A stretch of 64,000 nucleotides of DNA from JBBRMW01 sp965246845 (lineage in GTDB: Bacteria > Chloroflexota > Anaerolineae > Aggregatilineales > UBA2796): contig CBDFFR010000007.1 in NCBI GenBank assembly GCA_965246845.1, positions 34,479 to 98,478 on the forward strand. Reading direction: 5' to 3'. The position numbers and the translations under genes are program-made. The notes beneath the pieces are model-generated. The model did no database searches, had not been told where the DNA came from, and saw only the letters and a program-made list of their open reading frames with translations. Positions 24,483 through 31,953 of this stretch are shown here, in pieces. Positions within the stretch are counted from its first letter, which is position 1; each line of letters starts with the position of its first letter.

Positions 24483-25768
24483 TGACTGAATTGCTGATGC
24501 CCAAACTCGGCCTGACGATGACCGAAGGCACGATTGTCGAATGGCTCAAACAGGCGGGGGACGCCGTGCGGAAGGGCGAACCGCTGTTCGTCTTCGAGAC
24601 GGAAAAATCCACACTGGAATTTGAAGCGCCGGATACAGGCGTGTTAGGTGAAATCCGCGTGCAGCCGGGTCAAACGGTCGCGTGTTACGCAGTGGTCGGG
24701 CTGATTGCTGAGACGGTCGCAGCTATACAGCCGCTCAAGGTTGACGTACCAGGTGCAAATCAGGCATCACACCCGAATATCAGTGCAGATAACGCACTGC
24801 CGTTCGGTCGCACCTTTCGCGCGTCGCCGCGCGCAAAAAAGGCCGCGCGTGAACGAGGGATCGACCTCAACCGCGTATCGGGAACAGGACCCCGCAACCG
24901 TATTACGGAAGCGGACGTATTCGCCTTCACATCTGCGCCTGCAACGCCACTGGCTCGCCGGATCGCGGCTGCTGCCAATGTGGAACTCGCGGGCGTCAAT
25001 GGCAGCGGACGCGGCGGCAAAGTGGTACGCGCCGATGTCGAACGGATAACTGTGCCAACATCCAGCGCAGAAGCACCGCCGGACCTCTCCGATATACGGC
25101 CATTTACGGCGGTTCGCGCCATCACCGGGCGGCATATGATGGAGAGCGTACAAAGCGCGCCACAGGTTACGCTTACGACCGAAGCCGACGCGGTGGAACT
25201 GATCCATGCCCGCGCGAAGGTGAACGCACTCACGACAGGCGGTCGTATCTCGTACAACGCAATTTTCATGCTCATTTGCGCGCATGCGCTCTCCGAGAAC
25301 CCGGACGTGAACGCGACCTACACCACAGCCGGGCTGCGCGTGAATGCGTCGGTCAATATTGGGCTGGCGGTGGATACCGCGCGCGGGCTGCTCGTCCCGG
25401 TCGTGCGCGATGTTAAATCGCTGCGCCTGAACGCAATTCAAACTACATTGACTGAAAAGATTGAGCGGGCGCGCGATGGCAAAAGCCCGCCGTCGGATTT
25501 CGAGGGCGGGACCTTCACGATCAGCAATCTCGGTATGTACGACATCGACGCTTTTACGCCAATCGTCAATCTGCCGGAAGCGGCAATTCTCGGTATTGGC
25601 CGGATCGTACAGAAGGTCGTCCCATATGAGGGGCAAGTTGCCATTCGCGAGCAGGTCGCGCTCAGTCTGTCGTTCGACCACCGCGCTATCGATGGCGGTC
25701 CGGCGGCGCGTTTCCTCAAGCGGGTCAAGGACCTGATCAAAAATCCTTACGGGTTGCTGCTCGGTTGA
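24482..25768 (+). CDS. E2-type dihydrolipoamide acyltransferase-like protein
   Basis: The 428-residue protein has the order of a 2-oxo acid dehydrogenase E2. A lipoyl domain (1-80) carries the attachment lysine in FETEKSTLEFEA. Two peripheral-subunit-binding-like motifs follow (SPRAKKAARERGIDLNRVSG near 115; PLARRIAAAANVELAGVNG near 158). The acyltransferase core ends with LSLSFDHRAIDGGPAARF, holding the catalytic His and Asp. Two binding motifs and only one lipoyl domain are unusual. No E1 or E3 genes flank it; the only partner is the coupled UbiD gene. It may serve another complex, or an uncharacterised acyl-transfer step linked to UbiD. Confidence 0.88.
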   Translation: MTELLMPKLGLTMTEGTIVEWLKQAGDAVRKGEPLFVFETEKSTLEFEAPDTGVLGEIRVQPGQTVACYAVVGLIAETVAAIQPLKVDVPGANQASHPNISADNALPFGRTFRASPRAKKAARERGIDLNRVSGTGPRNRITEADVFAFTSAPATPLARRIAAAANVELAGVNGSGRGGKVVRADVERITVPTSSAEAPPDLSDIRPFTAVRAITGRHMMESVQSAPQVTLTTEADAVELIHARAKVNALTTGGRISYNAIFMLICAHALSENPDVNATYTTAGLRVNASVNIGLAVDTARGLLVPVVRDVKSLRLNAIQTTLTEKIERARDGKSPPSDFEGGTFTISNLGMYDIDAFTPIVNLPEAAILGIGRIVQKVVPYEGQVAIREQVALSLSFDHRAIDGGPAARFLKRVKDLIKNPYGLLLG

Positions 25769-26478
25769 TCGCCGGACTTGCGCAGCCACGCGATCCACCT
25801 GCCGACCATGCCCGGACCGCGTGCGGCTTTGGCGGGGCGCAAATCTTCCCAGAGGCGCACGATCTCGAAACGGCGCAGCAGATCGCGCAGGTCGGCTTCA
25901 TCGCTGAAATGGTGCGGCAGGTAGCCGTCGATGTCGCGAATATCCGCGCTCGTGCGCAGATCGATGAAGGTATTTGGCTCCGGCTCGCGATAGCCGCCCG
26001 CCGCGACTTCGGCGCGCAGCAGGGTATAATCGAGTGTGTTCACATCCGGGAAGTCGAGCAGCGCGAGGCCGCCGGGTTTCAGGACGCGCCAGATTTCATC
26101 CAATGAGCGCTGTAAATCGGCGCGCAGGTTGTGGTGAATGGTCGCGGTACTGAGCGCGGCGTCGAAGGTCGCATCCGGCCAGGGGAGGTCGGTCATATTG
26201 CAGACGCGACCATCGAACGCGATCCCGCGCGTAGCGCAGGCCGCGATTGCTTTCTGCACGCCTGTCGGCGAAATATCCTGCCCCGCGACGCGAAAGCCAC
26301 GCCCGCCAAGATAGACGCAGTGTCGCCCGACCCCGCAGCCGACATCCAGCACGAACGCACCCGGCGGGAGCGTAGCCGCCCACGTCACGACGGTTGAATT
26401 TGGCGCGGAGAAGCTATCGAAGCGTTTGGGTACGTGGTCCTGCTGCCAAATCGGCTCCCAACCCTGATCCTCAGCCAC
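25747..26478 (-). CDS. Class I SAM-dependent methyltransferase
   Basis: The 243-residue protein has the SAM-binding motif I VLDVGCGVGRHCVYLGG, motif II-like RGIAFDGRVCNM, ATFDAALSTATIHH, and the post-motif EIWRVLKPGGLALLDFP. This is the Methyltransf_11 layout. The segment KRFDSFSAPNSTVVTWA at the front is common in UbiE-like small-molecule methyltransferases. The gene is convergent with the E2-type gene and overlaps its end by 22 bases. The substrate is not known. Confidence 0.88.
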   Translation of the reverse strand: MAEDQGWEPIWQQDHVPKRFDSFSAPNSTVVTWAATLPPGAFVLDVGCGVGRHCVYLGGRGFRVAGQDISPTGVQKAIAACATRGIAFDGRVCNMTDLPWPDATFDAALSTATIHHNLRADLQRSLDEIWRVLKPGGLALLDFPDVNTLDYTLLRAEVAAGGYREPEPNTFIDLRTSADIRDIDGYLPHHFSDEADLRDLLRRFEIVRLWEDLRPAKAARGPGMVGRWIAWLRKSGDQPSSNP

Positions 26479-26738
26479 GAATCATTTCCTCTTATTGTTT
26501 CGGGATATACTACACGTTCAACATAAAAGCGTATCCACGAACTGACAGTTTCATTCAACTGATTACGCTCAACTGCACGATAACCAGTTGTGCAAGTCGC
26601 ACACAGACGGCTGTTTTTGGGCAAATTTTACAAAAAACATGGACCGAACATCTGTTAATTCATCTCTACTTTGGATGTTTTGCACATCCTATACTTCCTG
26701 CATTCGTTGGTTTTGGTTGAAACGATTGGGGGAACGCT

Positions 26739-28292
26739 ATGGTCCAAAGATTGCGTGGAGCGCGCGGGCGCTTCATGACCAACCTGCGCAGTCCGATTGC
26801 GCGTCGCAATGTGGCGATATTGATGGCAGGCAAAATGCTTGGCCTCGCGTTCGTCCTGATCCTGATGAATATGTTTATGGGCGGCAGCCGCGCCCACGCG
26901 CAAACCGCACCCGGCGCGGATGCGACCTCGCAGATCAACGCGATCAATACCATGTGGACGCTCGTGGCAGCGTTCCTCGTCTTCTGTATGCAGGCCGGGT
27001 TCGTCATGCTCGAAGCCGGATTCGCGCGCTCTCGTGAAGCGGTGAACATCCTCGTTGAAGGTATCGCGGATACGTGCATCTGCGGTATCACGTTCTGGGC
27101 ATGGGGCTTCGCCTTCATGTTCATGCCGGGCAATCCGCTGATCGGCACATCGGGCTTCCTGTTGCAAGGGCTGCCGGAGACCTACGGCTCGACGGGCGTT
27201 TCGCTGCTCGCATTCTGGGTCTTCCAGTTCGCTTTCGCGGACACCTGCTCGACAATCACTTCCGGCGCGATGGTCGGGCGTACCGGGTTCGTCGGCGACC
27301 TGCTCTACAGCGTCGGCGTAACCGGGTTCATCTACCCGATCATCGGTCACTGGGCATGGGGTCCCGATGGATGGCTGGCGACGCTGCAACCGCTCGGCTT
27401 CCGTGACTTCGCCGGTTCGACGGTCGTGCATACCATTGGTGGTGCGATCTCACTCGCAGGTGCAATTGCCCTCGGACCACGCCTCGGACGTATTTTCAAG
27501 CGCGATGGTGGTGGACCCATGCCCGCGCATGACTTGATTATCGGCGCGGTCGGCGGGTTAATCCTGTGGTTCGGCTGGTACGGATTCAACCCCGGCAGCA
27601 CGCTCTCCGCGCTGGATACAGGCGGGATCGGGCGTGTCTCGTTCAATACGACGCTCGCCGCATGTTCGGCGGGGCTGACCGCCATGTTCATCAGCTACTT
27701 CCGCACGAAGAAATGGGACCTCGGCCTGACGGTGAACGGCTTCCTGGCCGGATTGGTTGCGATCACCTGTCCGTGTTACTGGGTTGACCCGGTGGGCGCG
27801 TTCTTCATCGGTATCGGTGGCGGTATCGTGGTGTTCATCGGCATTGAAGTCCTCGAATACCTGCGCATCGACGACCCGATTGGCGCGGTCCCGGTCCACA
27901 TGGTCGCGGGCATCTGGGGAACGCTCTCGCTTGGCCTCTTCGCGGCGGGCAAGTATGGCATCCCGACGCCAACAGGCGTCGATGTGACCACTGTGGTGAC
28001 GGGTTTGTTCTACGGTGGCGGCGCGGGGCAACTCGTCGCACAGCTTATTGGCAGCGCAGCGGTTACGGTCGCAACCTTCGCGGTCGCGATGCTTCTGATG
28101 ATGCTCGTAAAAGCAACCGGAACGCTGCGCGTCTCTGTCAAGGGCGAAATCGAAGGGCTGGACCTGCACGAACATGGCGCACGGGCTTACCCTGAATATA
28201 TTATGAGCGACAAGGATGGCACACCCAAATCGGTAGAAGAGGCATCTGCGCTCAAGCGTGGTCGCGCGCCTCTGACCTCTGCGGGCGACTAG
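26739..28292 (+). CDS. amt: Ammonium transporter (Amt/MEP/Rh)
   Basis: The 517-residue membrane protein has about 11 segments after a leader-like helix (KMLGLAFVLILMNMF). Conserved Amt features are FCMQAGFVMLEAGFARS, FADTCSTITSGAM, the first pore His in STVVHTIGGAISLAG, and the second in VPVHMVAGIWGTLSLG. The length is on the long side owing to an N-terminal extension of some 60 residues and a hydrophilic tail. GGGGGAA before the ATG supports the start. Amt genes are often paired with a PII gene; none is seen here. An inverted repeat GGATGT/ACATCC (26673-26689) abuts a TATACT and may be its operator. Confidence 0.94.
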   Translation: MVQRLRGARGRFMTNLRSPIARRNVAILMAGKMLGLAFVLILMNMFMGGSRAHAQTAPGADATSQINAINTMWTLVAAFLVFCMQAGFVMLEAGFARSREAVNILVEGIADTCICGITFWAWGFAFMFMPGNPLIGTSGFLLQGLPETYGSTGVSLLAFWVFQFAFADTCSTITSGAMVGRTGFVGDLLYSVGVTGFIYPIIGHWAWGPDGWLATLQPLGFRDFAGSTVVHTIGGAISLAGAIALGPRLGRIFKRDGGGPMPAHDLIIGAVGGLILWFGWYGFNPGSTLSALDTGGIGRVSFNTTLAACSAGLTAMFISYFRTKKWDLGLTVNGFLAGLVAITCPCYWVDPVGAFFIGIGGGIVVFIGIEVLEYLRIDDPIGAVPVHMVAGIWGTLSLGLFAAGKYGIPTPTGVDVTTVVTGLFYGGGAGQLVAQLIGSAAVTVATFAVAMLLMMLVKATGTLRVSVKGEIEGLDLHEHGARAYPEYIMSDKDGTPKSVEEASALKRGRAPLTSAGD

Positions 28293-28304
28293 TCAAACGG
28301 CGTT

Positions 28305-28329
28305 GTAGGGACGGCATTCTTGCCGTCCG
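28305..28329 (+). repeat. REP-like palindrome, GTAG-headed
   Basis: GTAG is followed by GGACGGCA, loop TTCT and TGCCGTCC. The same 25-base unit with few changes is found at 31912-31936 and, inverted, at 31872-31896. It lies right after amt. Confidence 0.65.
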
Positions 28330-28333
28330 CATC

Positions 28334-28363
28334 AAAGCAGGGGAGCAACACCCCTGCTTTTTT
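28334..28363 (+). terminator. Bidirectional terminator between amt and a convergent gene
   Basis: AAAGCAGGGG (28334-28343) pairs with CCCCTGCTTT (28351-28360) over a seven-base loop, with T-runs on the plus side and shorter ones on the minus side. It separates amt from the convergent gene ending at 28367. Confidence 0.85.
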
Positions 28364-28366
28364 GAT

Positions 28367-29191
28367 TCACAAGACCCGGAAATGCCGCTCATCCAGATAA
28401 ATGACCGCGAGATGCGTCCCAAATTTCGGCAAATGGCGAAGCTGCGGATAGCGCGGGAAGTTTTCCTCGCCGCTGCATTCCTTCCCGGCGGGCGTGCGAA
28501 AGCGATAGCGAAGCGTGACGCGCGGCATTTGTTGCGGGTGGCTGAGCTGCGCGTTGAGCGCGGATGCGGAGACACATTCACCACGCCCGAAAAGGCACAA
28601 TTCGTTCCACAGACGCACCCCCATCGGCAGCGCATACACCCCCGCGAGCAGGAGCAACAACCCACCAACGACGCCTGCCAGCAACGCGGAGCGATCCTGC
28701 GATGTACCAAGCGCCGCGATTTGTAGGGTCGAGACCTGTTCCGTCCCTGGATGATAATAAATCGCGACGTTTTGTCCGATAGTCATGCCTTCGTAGAGAT
28801 ACAGCGGCAAGCGCTGCTCCGCATTGATGATCCGACCGCTCTCCGGCTCCATAAATTCATAGGCGAGTGCATAAGCGTATTGCTGCGCCATCGGGTTGAG
28901 CATCAGCGCACGCTTGCCCGTCACGCGCGCAGTGAGCGACGTGCCGCCGTTCTCCAGCGTCGAGAGCATTTGTGTCCGCTGAATACCCCAGGTCAGCATC
29001 CATCCACCGCACAGAAGCCCCAGCGTGAGCATCACGCCCAGTACCACATTAATGATATTTGCGCCGAAGAACAGCGCCGCGCGCGTGTGGCGATCAATAT
29101 ATTCCGGATGGACGATCAGCGTATCGTCGGGGAGTTCGTGGTGAAGGACAATCGGGGGACCACCGACGGGAGTCATCGAATTTACGGACAT
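28367..29191 (-). CDS. DUF3592-like membrane protein
   Basis: The 274-residue protein has two membrane segments (about 40-65, FFGANIINVVLGVMLTLGLL, and 165-185, LLAGVVGGLLLLLAGVYALP). Between them a soluble part holds LTARVTGKRA, YALAYEFMEP, and IAIYYHPG-like NVAIYYHPGTEQ, which is the pattern of DUF3592. Its function is unknown. The C-terminal part repeats the theme (RVTLRYRFRTPAGKEC, AVIYLDERHFRVL). I chose the ATG at 29191, since upstream residues are not membrane-like or conserved. It is convergent with amt. Confidence 0.7.
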   Translation of the reverse strand: MSVNSMTPVGGPPIVLHHELPDDTLIVHPEYIDRHTRAALFFGANIINVVLGVMLTLGLLCGGWMLTWGIQRTQMLSTLENGGTSLTARVTGKRALMLNPMAQQYAYALAYEFMEPESGRIINAEQRLPLYLYEGMTIGQNVAIYYHPGTEQVSTLQIAALGTSQDRSALLAGVVGGLLLLLAGVYALPMGVRLWNELCLFGRGECVSASALNAQLSHPQQMPRVTLRYRFRTPAGKECSGEENFPRYPQLRHLPKFGTHLAVIYLDERHFRVL

Positions 29192-29344
29192 TGTGCAAAA
29201 TACCTGATATTTATTGGATACTATGACCATTGTACGATAGATCGCGTGATAAACGCAACCGGGTACGCAAATCAACCTTATAACGATCTTACGTGAAAGC
29301 GGCTCAAAAATTACCAGATAAGGCAATGAGATCCGACCTATCCC

Positions 29345-29762
29345 ATGATTTTGGTTAACGTGTTCAGTGCGTTATGGGTCAATCGCGCGATTCTTCCTTA
29401 CATGCGTGAACAGCGCAGCGGCATGGTCGTGCAAATCGGCTCTATTGTGGTGTGCTTCTCCGTGCCATTTACTGCCCTTTACAGGGCATCGAAGTTCGCG
29501 CTGGAAGGGCTGCATTAAGCCTATCGCTACGAACTGGCTCCGTTCGGCGTTGATGTCACCATCGTTGAACCGGGAGCTTGTCCCACCAGCATCTGCGGGA
29601 ACGGGGTCGCCGCCGCAGACCAGATGCGCTATGCACCCTACCAAAACGGTTGTCGAGCGTCCTGATCAAGGTTCGCCGACTGTGCAGTTCAATCAGGCGT
29701 TCACCGATATAATTCCCGCAATGGCAGAAGCGCTGAAACTCACCGAACTGTACAACGTTTAA
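29345..29762 (+). pseudogene. Short-chain dehydrogenase/reductase, degraded C-terminal part
   Basis: The frame from 29345 reads NVFSALWVNRAILPYM, then RSGMVVQIGS, then YRASKFALEGLH, which is the SDR catalytic region with the Y-x3-K pair. A TAA (29516-29518) then interrupts it; the same frame goes on AYRYELAPFGVDVTIVEPGA. A shift near 29640 is needed to reach the end ALKLTELYNV at 29762. The NAD-binding N-terminus is missing. One truncation, one in-frame stop and one frameshift mark it as dead. Confidence 0.8.
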
Positions 29763-29836
29763 CCTGTATAGCCGCTCTCCAGCCGTGCAGGGCAGACCCA
29801 GCGAGCTACCCTGCACGCTATCCGCTCAACTCCCCA

Positions 29837-29865
29837 TTGAGCGACACCGCGCACTCTGCTATACT
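29837..29865 (+). promoter_or_regulatory. rplS promoter
   Basis: TTGAGC (29837-29842) and TATACT (29860-29865) are spaced by 17 bases. Transcription would start near 29872, at the beginning of the leader hairpin. Confidence 0.65.
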
Positions 29866-29873
29866 ACACAGTT

Positions 29874-29909
29874 GCGGCGCGAAAAGCCGCTTTTTCACGC
29901 CTCGGCGTG
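29874..29909 (+). promoter_or_regulatory. rplS leader: terminator-like hairpin and second stem
   Basis: GCGGC (29874-29878) pairs with GCCGC (29886-29890) and is followed by TTTTT (29891-29895). A second stem CACGC (29896-29900) with GCGTG (29905-29909) follows. The first resembles an intrinsic terminator within the leader of a ribosomal protein gene, suggesting attenuation or L19 autoregulation. Confidence 0.5.
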
Positions 29910-29932
29910 GGTGAAGTCCAGAGGAACAGACA

Positions 29933-30331
29933 ATGACCAACTTGCTAAAAGCGGTCGAAGGCGCGGATCGCGGCTTCCCGCAGATTGAATCGGGCGATAC
30001 AGTGAAGGTCCATGTACGGATCATCGAAGGCAAAAACGAGCGTATTCAGGTTTTCCAAGGCGTCGTAATTCGCTATCGTGGCGGCGGCCAGAGCGAAAAC
30101 TTCACCGTGCGGCGCGTCGCCAACGGCGTCGGTGTCGAGCGTACTTTCCTGATCAAAAGTCCGCGTATCGCCAAAATCGAAGTGCTGCGCAAGGCTAAAG
30201 TGCGCCGCGCACAGCTCTATTATCTGCGCAATCTGGCGGGCAAGGCCGCGCGCCTCAAGGAACGCCGCATGAAGCCGGGCGCAGGAACTGCTCCTGCGGT
30301 GGCCCCGGTCGAGACGCCCAGCGAAGAATAG
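29933..30331 (+). CDS. rplS: 50S ribosomal protein L19
   Basis: The 132-residue protein matches L19, which sits at the interface of the two ribosomal subunits. Family markers are FPQIESGDTVKVHVRIIEG, RIQVFQGVVIRYRG, FTVRRVANGVGVERTFLI and VRRAQLYYLRNLAGKAARLK. The tail after residue 112 is longer than usual and rich in Ala and Pro (AGTAPAVAPVETPSEE). AGAGGAA lies seven bases before the ATG. Here it is followed at once by a peptidase gene and murI, so its usual partners rimM, trmD and rpsP are not next to it. Confidence 0.97.
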   Translation: MTNLLKAVEGADRGFPQIESGDTVKVHVRIIEGKNERIQVFQGVVIRYRGGGQSENFTVRRVANGVGVERTFLIKSPRIAKIEVLRKAKVRRAQLYYLRNLAGKAARLKERRMKPGAGTAPAVAPVETPSEE

Positions 30332-30332
30332 C

Positions 30333-31058
30333 ATGGCGCGTAAACCGCTGATCGGCCTGACCTGCTCCTTCCGGCAGGAAGGAAGCGCCGTTTTGTATGG
30401 CCTCTATGGGTCCTATATCAAAGCGCTTGAAAATGCGGGCGGGCTGCCCGTTCTCATCGCGCCGAATCTCACGCCGGAAACACTGCGCGAGGTGTATGAC
30501 CGTCTGGACGGGGTGCTGCTCACGGGCGGCGGCGATGTGGACCCGGCGCTCTACGGCGTGCCGAACGATACGCCGCTGCGCAGCCTGAACCCGGATCGCG
30601 ACACGGCAGAGATCACGCTCACGCAATGGGCGGTCGAGAACGATAAGCCGCTGCTCGGCATCTGCCGGGGTATCCAGGTGATGAATGTCGCGCGCGGCGG
30701 CACGCTCTATCGCGACATCGCGACCGAATACGGCACGACGGTCGATCATGATCTCGGTGGCAAAAAGGAACGCAGCGCGGAAGGCCATCGCGTCTCAATC
30801 ATGGAAGGTTCGTTGCTCGCGGATACGCTCGGCACGCATGACCCCGCTGTGAATTCGCTGCATCATCAGGCCGTGCGCGACCTCGGCAGCGGCTTCAAGG
30901 CCGTTGCCCAATCACCCGACGGACTGATCGAGGGGATCGAATTCCCGGACGCGCGGTTCATACTCGGCGTGCAATGGCATCCTGAAGAGCTGGCCGAATA
31001 CAGCGAGCCGATGCAGCGCCTTTTCAAGGGACTCGTGCAGCACGCCGCGCGCGGGTAA
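30333..31058 (+). CDS. Gamma-glutamyl-gamma-aminobutyrate hydrolase-like (peptidase C26)
   Basis: The 241-residue protein is a class I glutamine-amidotransferase-fold hydrolase. The nucleophile is in LLGICRGIQVMNVARGG, preceded by DGVLLTGGGDVDPALYG, with NSLHHQAVRDLG and the catalytic His in FILGVQWHPEEL. This is the PuuD/C26 pattern, which cleaves gamma-glutamyl bonds, for example in putrescine breakdown. No other polyamine genes are nearby. It starts one base after the rplS stop and ends at the murI start, so all three are probably cotranscribed. Confidence 0.9.
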   Translation: MARKPLIGLTCSFRQEGSAVLYGLYGSYIKALENAGGLPVLIAPNLTPETLREVYDRLDGVLLTGGGDVDPALYGVPNDTPLRSLNPDRDTAEITLTQWAVENDKPLLGICRGIQVMNVARGGTLYRDIATEYGTTVDHDLGGKKERSAEGHRVSIMEGSLLADTLGTHDPAVNSLHHQAVRDLGSGFKAVAQSPDGLIEGIEFPDARFILGVQWHPEELAEYSEPMQRLFKGLVQHAARG

Positions 31059-31862
31059 GTGGTGGTGGACTCGCGACCCATTGGCCTGTTCGACTCTGGA
31101 GTCGGCGGCCTGAGCGTGCTGCGCGAACTGCGTGCGATGCTCCCCGCCGAAAATTACATCTATTATGCAGATCAGGCGCATCTTCCTTACGGCGAAAAAT
31201 CGAGCGAGATGATCCGCCGCTATGCTCTGGAGATTACGCAGTTCCTGCTTACGCAGGACTGCAAAGCGCTTGTCGTCCCATGCAATTCGGCGTGTGCCGC
31301 CGCGCTTCATTATTTACGCGATCTGTTTCCTCAATTACCGATCATCGGCATGGAACCCGCGATCAAGCCCGCTGCCGCCGCGACCCGCACGGGCGCAATC
31401 GGCGTGATCATGACCCGCGCGACATTTCAGGGTGAGCTATACGCGAGCGTGGTGGATCGCTTCGCACAGGGTATCCGGGTCGAGGCGCGCATCTGCCCGG
31501 ACCTCGTAACGCTGGTCGAAGCGGGCGCGCCACAAGACGCCGCCGCGCAGGAGATCGTCGAAGCCAACATTGGGGACCTGCGCGCCGCAGATATCGATCA
31601 GTTGGTGCTGGGCTGCACGCATTTTCCATTTTTGCGTCCGCACATCGAACGCGCTTTAGGTCCGCACATCGCGATTATCGATCCCGGTCCTGCTGTCGCG
31701 CGGCAAACGGTGCGCTTACTGAACGCGCAAAATTTGATTGCTACACGGAACACGGGCAGTACGCGCTATATCACGAGCGGCAATGCGGATCGCTTCCAAA
31801 ACCTGCTCGCGTTGCTACTCGGAGAGTCGAACGCGGCAGTCGAAACGATCACGCTGGGTTAG
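31059..31862 (+). CDS. murI: Glutamate racemase
   Basis: The 267-residue enzyme makes D-glutamate for peptidoglycan. Family motifs are IGLFDSGVGGLSVLREL, YYADQAHLPYG, the first catalytic Cys in VVPCNSACAAAL, and the second in LVLGCTHFPFL. The usual C-N-T-A/S-S after the first Cys reads C-N-S-A here, a conservative change. Start is GTG directly after the stop of the previous gene, within a GTGGTGGTG run, so the exact first codon may vary by one or two. Presence of murI fits a wall-bearing or at least peptidoglycan-making cell. Confidence 0.93.
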   Translation: MVVDSRPIGLFDSGVGGLSVLRELRAMLPAENYIYYADQAHLPYGEKSSEMIRRYALEITQFLLTQDCKALVVPCNSACAAALHYLRDLFPQLPIIGMEPAIKPAAAATRTGAIGVIMTRATFQGELYASVVDRFAQGIRVEARICPDLVTLVEAGAPQDAAAQEIVEANIGDLRAADIDQLVLGCTHFPFLRPHIERALGPHIAIIDPGPAVARQTVRLLNAQNLIATRNTGSTRYITSGNADRFQNLLALLLGESNAAVETITLG

Positions 31863-31871
31863 GGTTGATTG

Positions 31872-31936
31872 CGGACGCCAAAAATGGCGTCCCTACGAGA
31901 AGTCGTGTGCTGTAGGGACAGCATTCTTGCCGTCCG
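31872..31936. repeat. Tail-to-tail pair of REP-like palindromes
   Basis: Unit 1 (31872-31896) has GGACGCCA, AAAA, TGGCGTCC, then CTAC, so it is the inverse of unit 2. Unit 2 (31912-31936) has GTAG, GGACAGCA, TTCT, TGCCGTCC. The two sit 15 bases apart between the convergent murI and ilvD genes, like a bacterial interspersed mosaic element. They may end or stabilise messages. Confidence 0.65.
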
Positions 31937-31953
31937 GCCAATTACTTGGGCGG

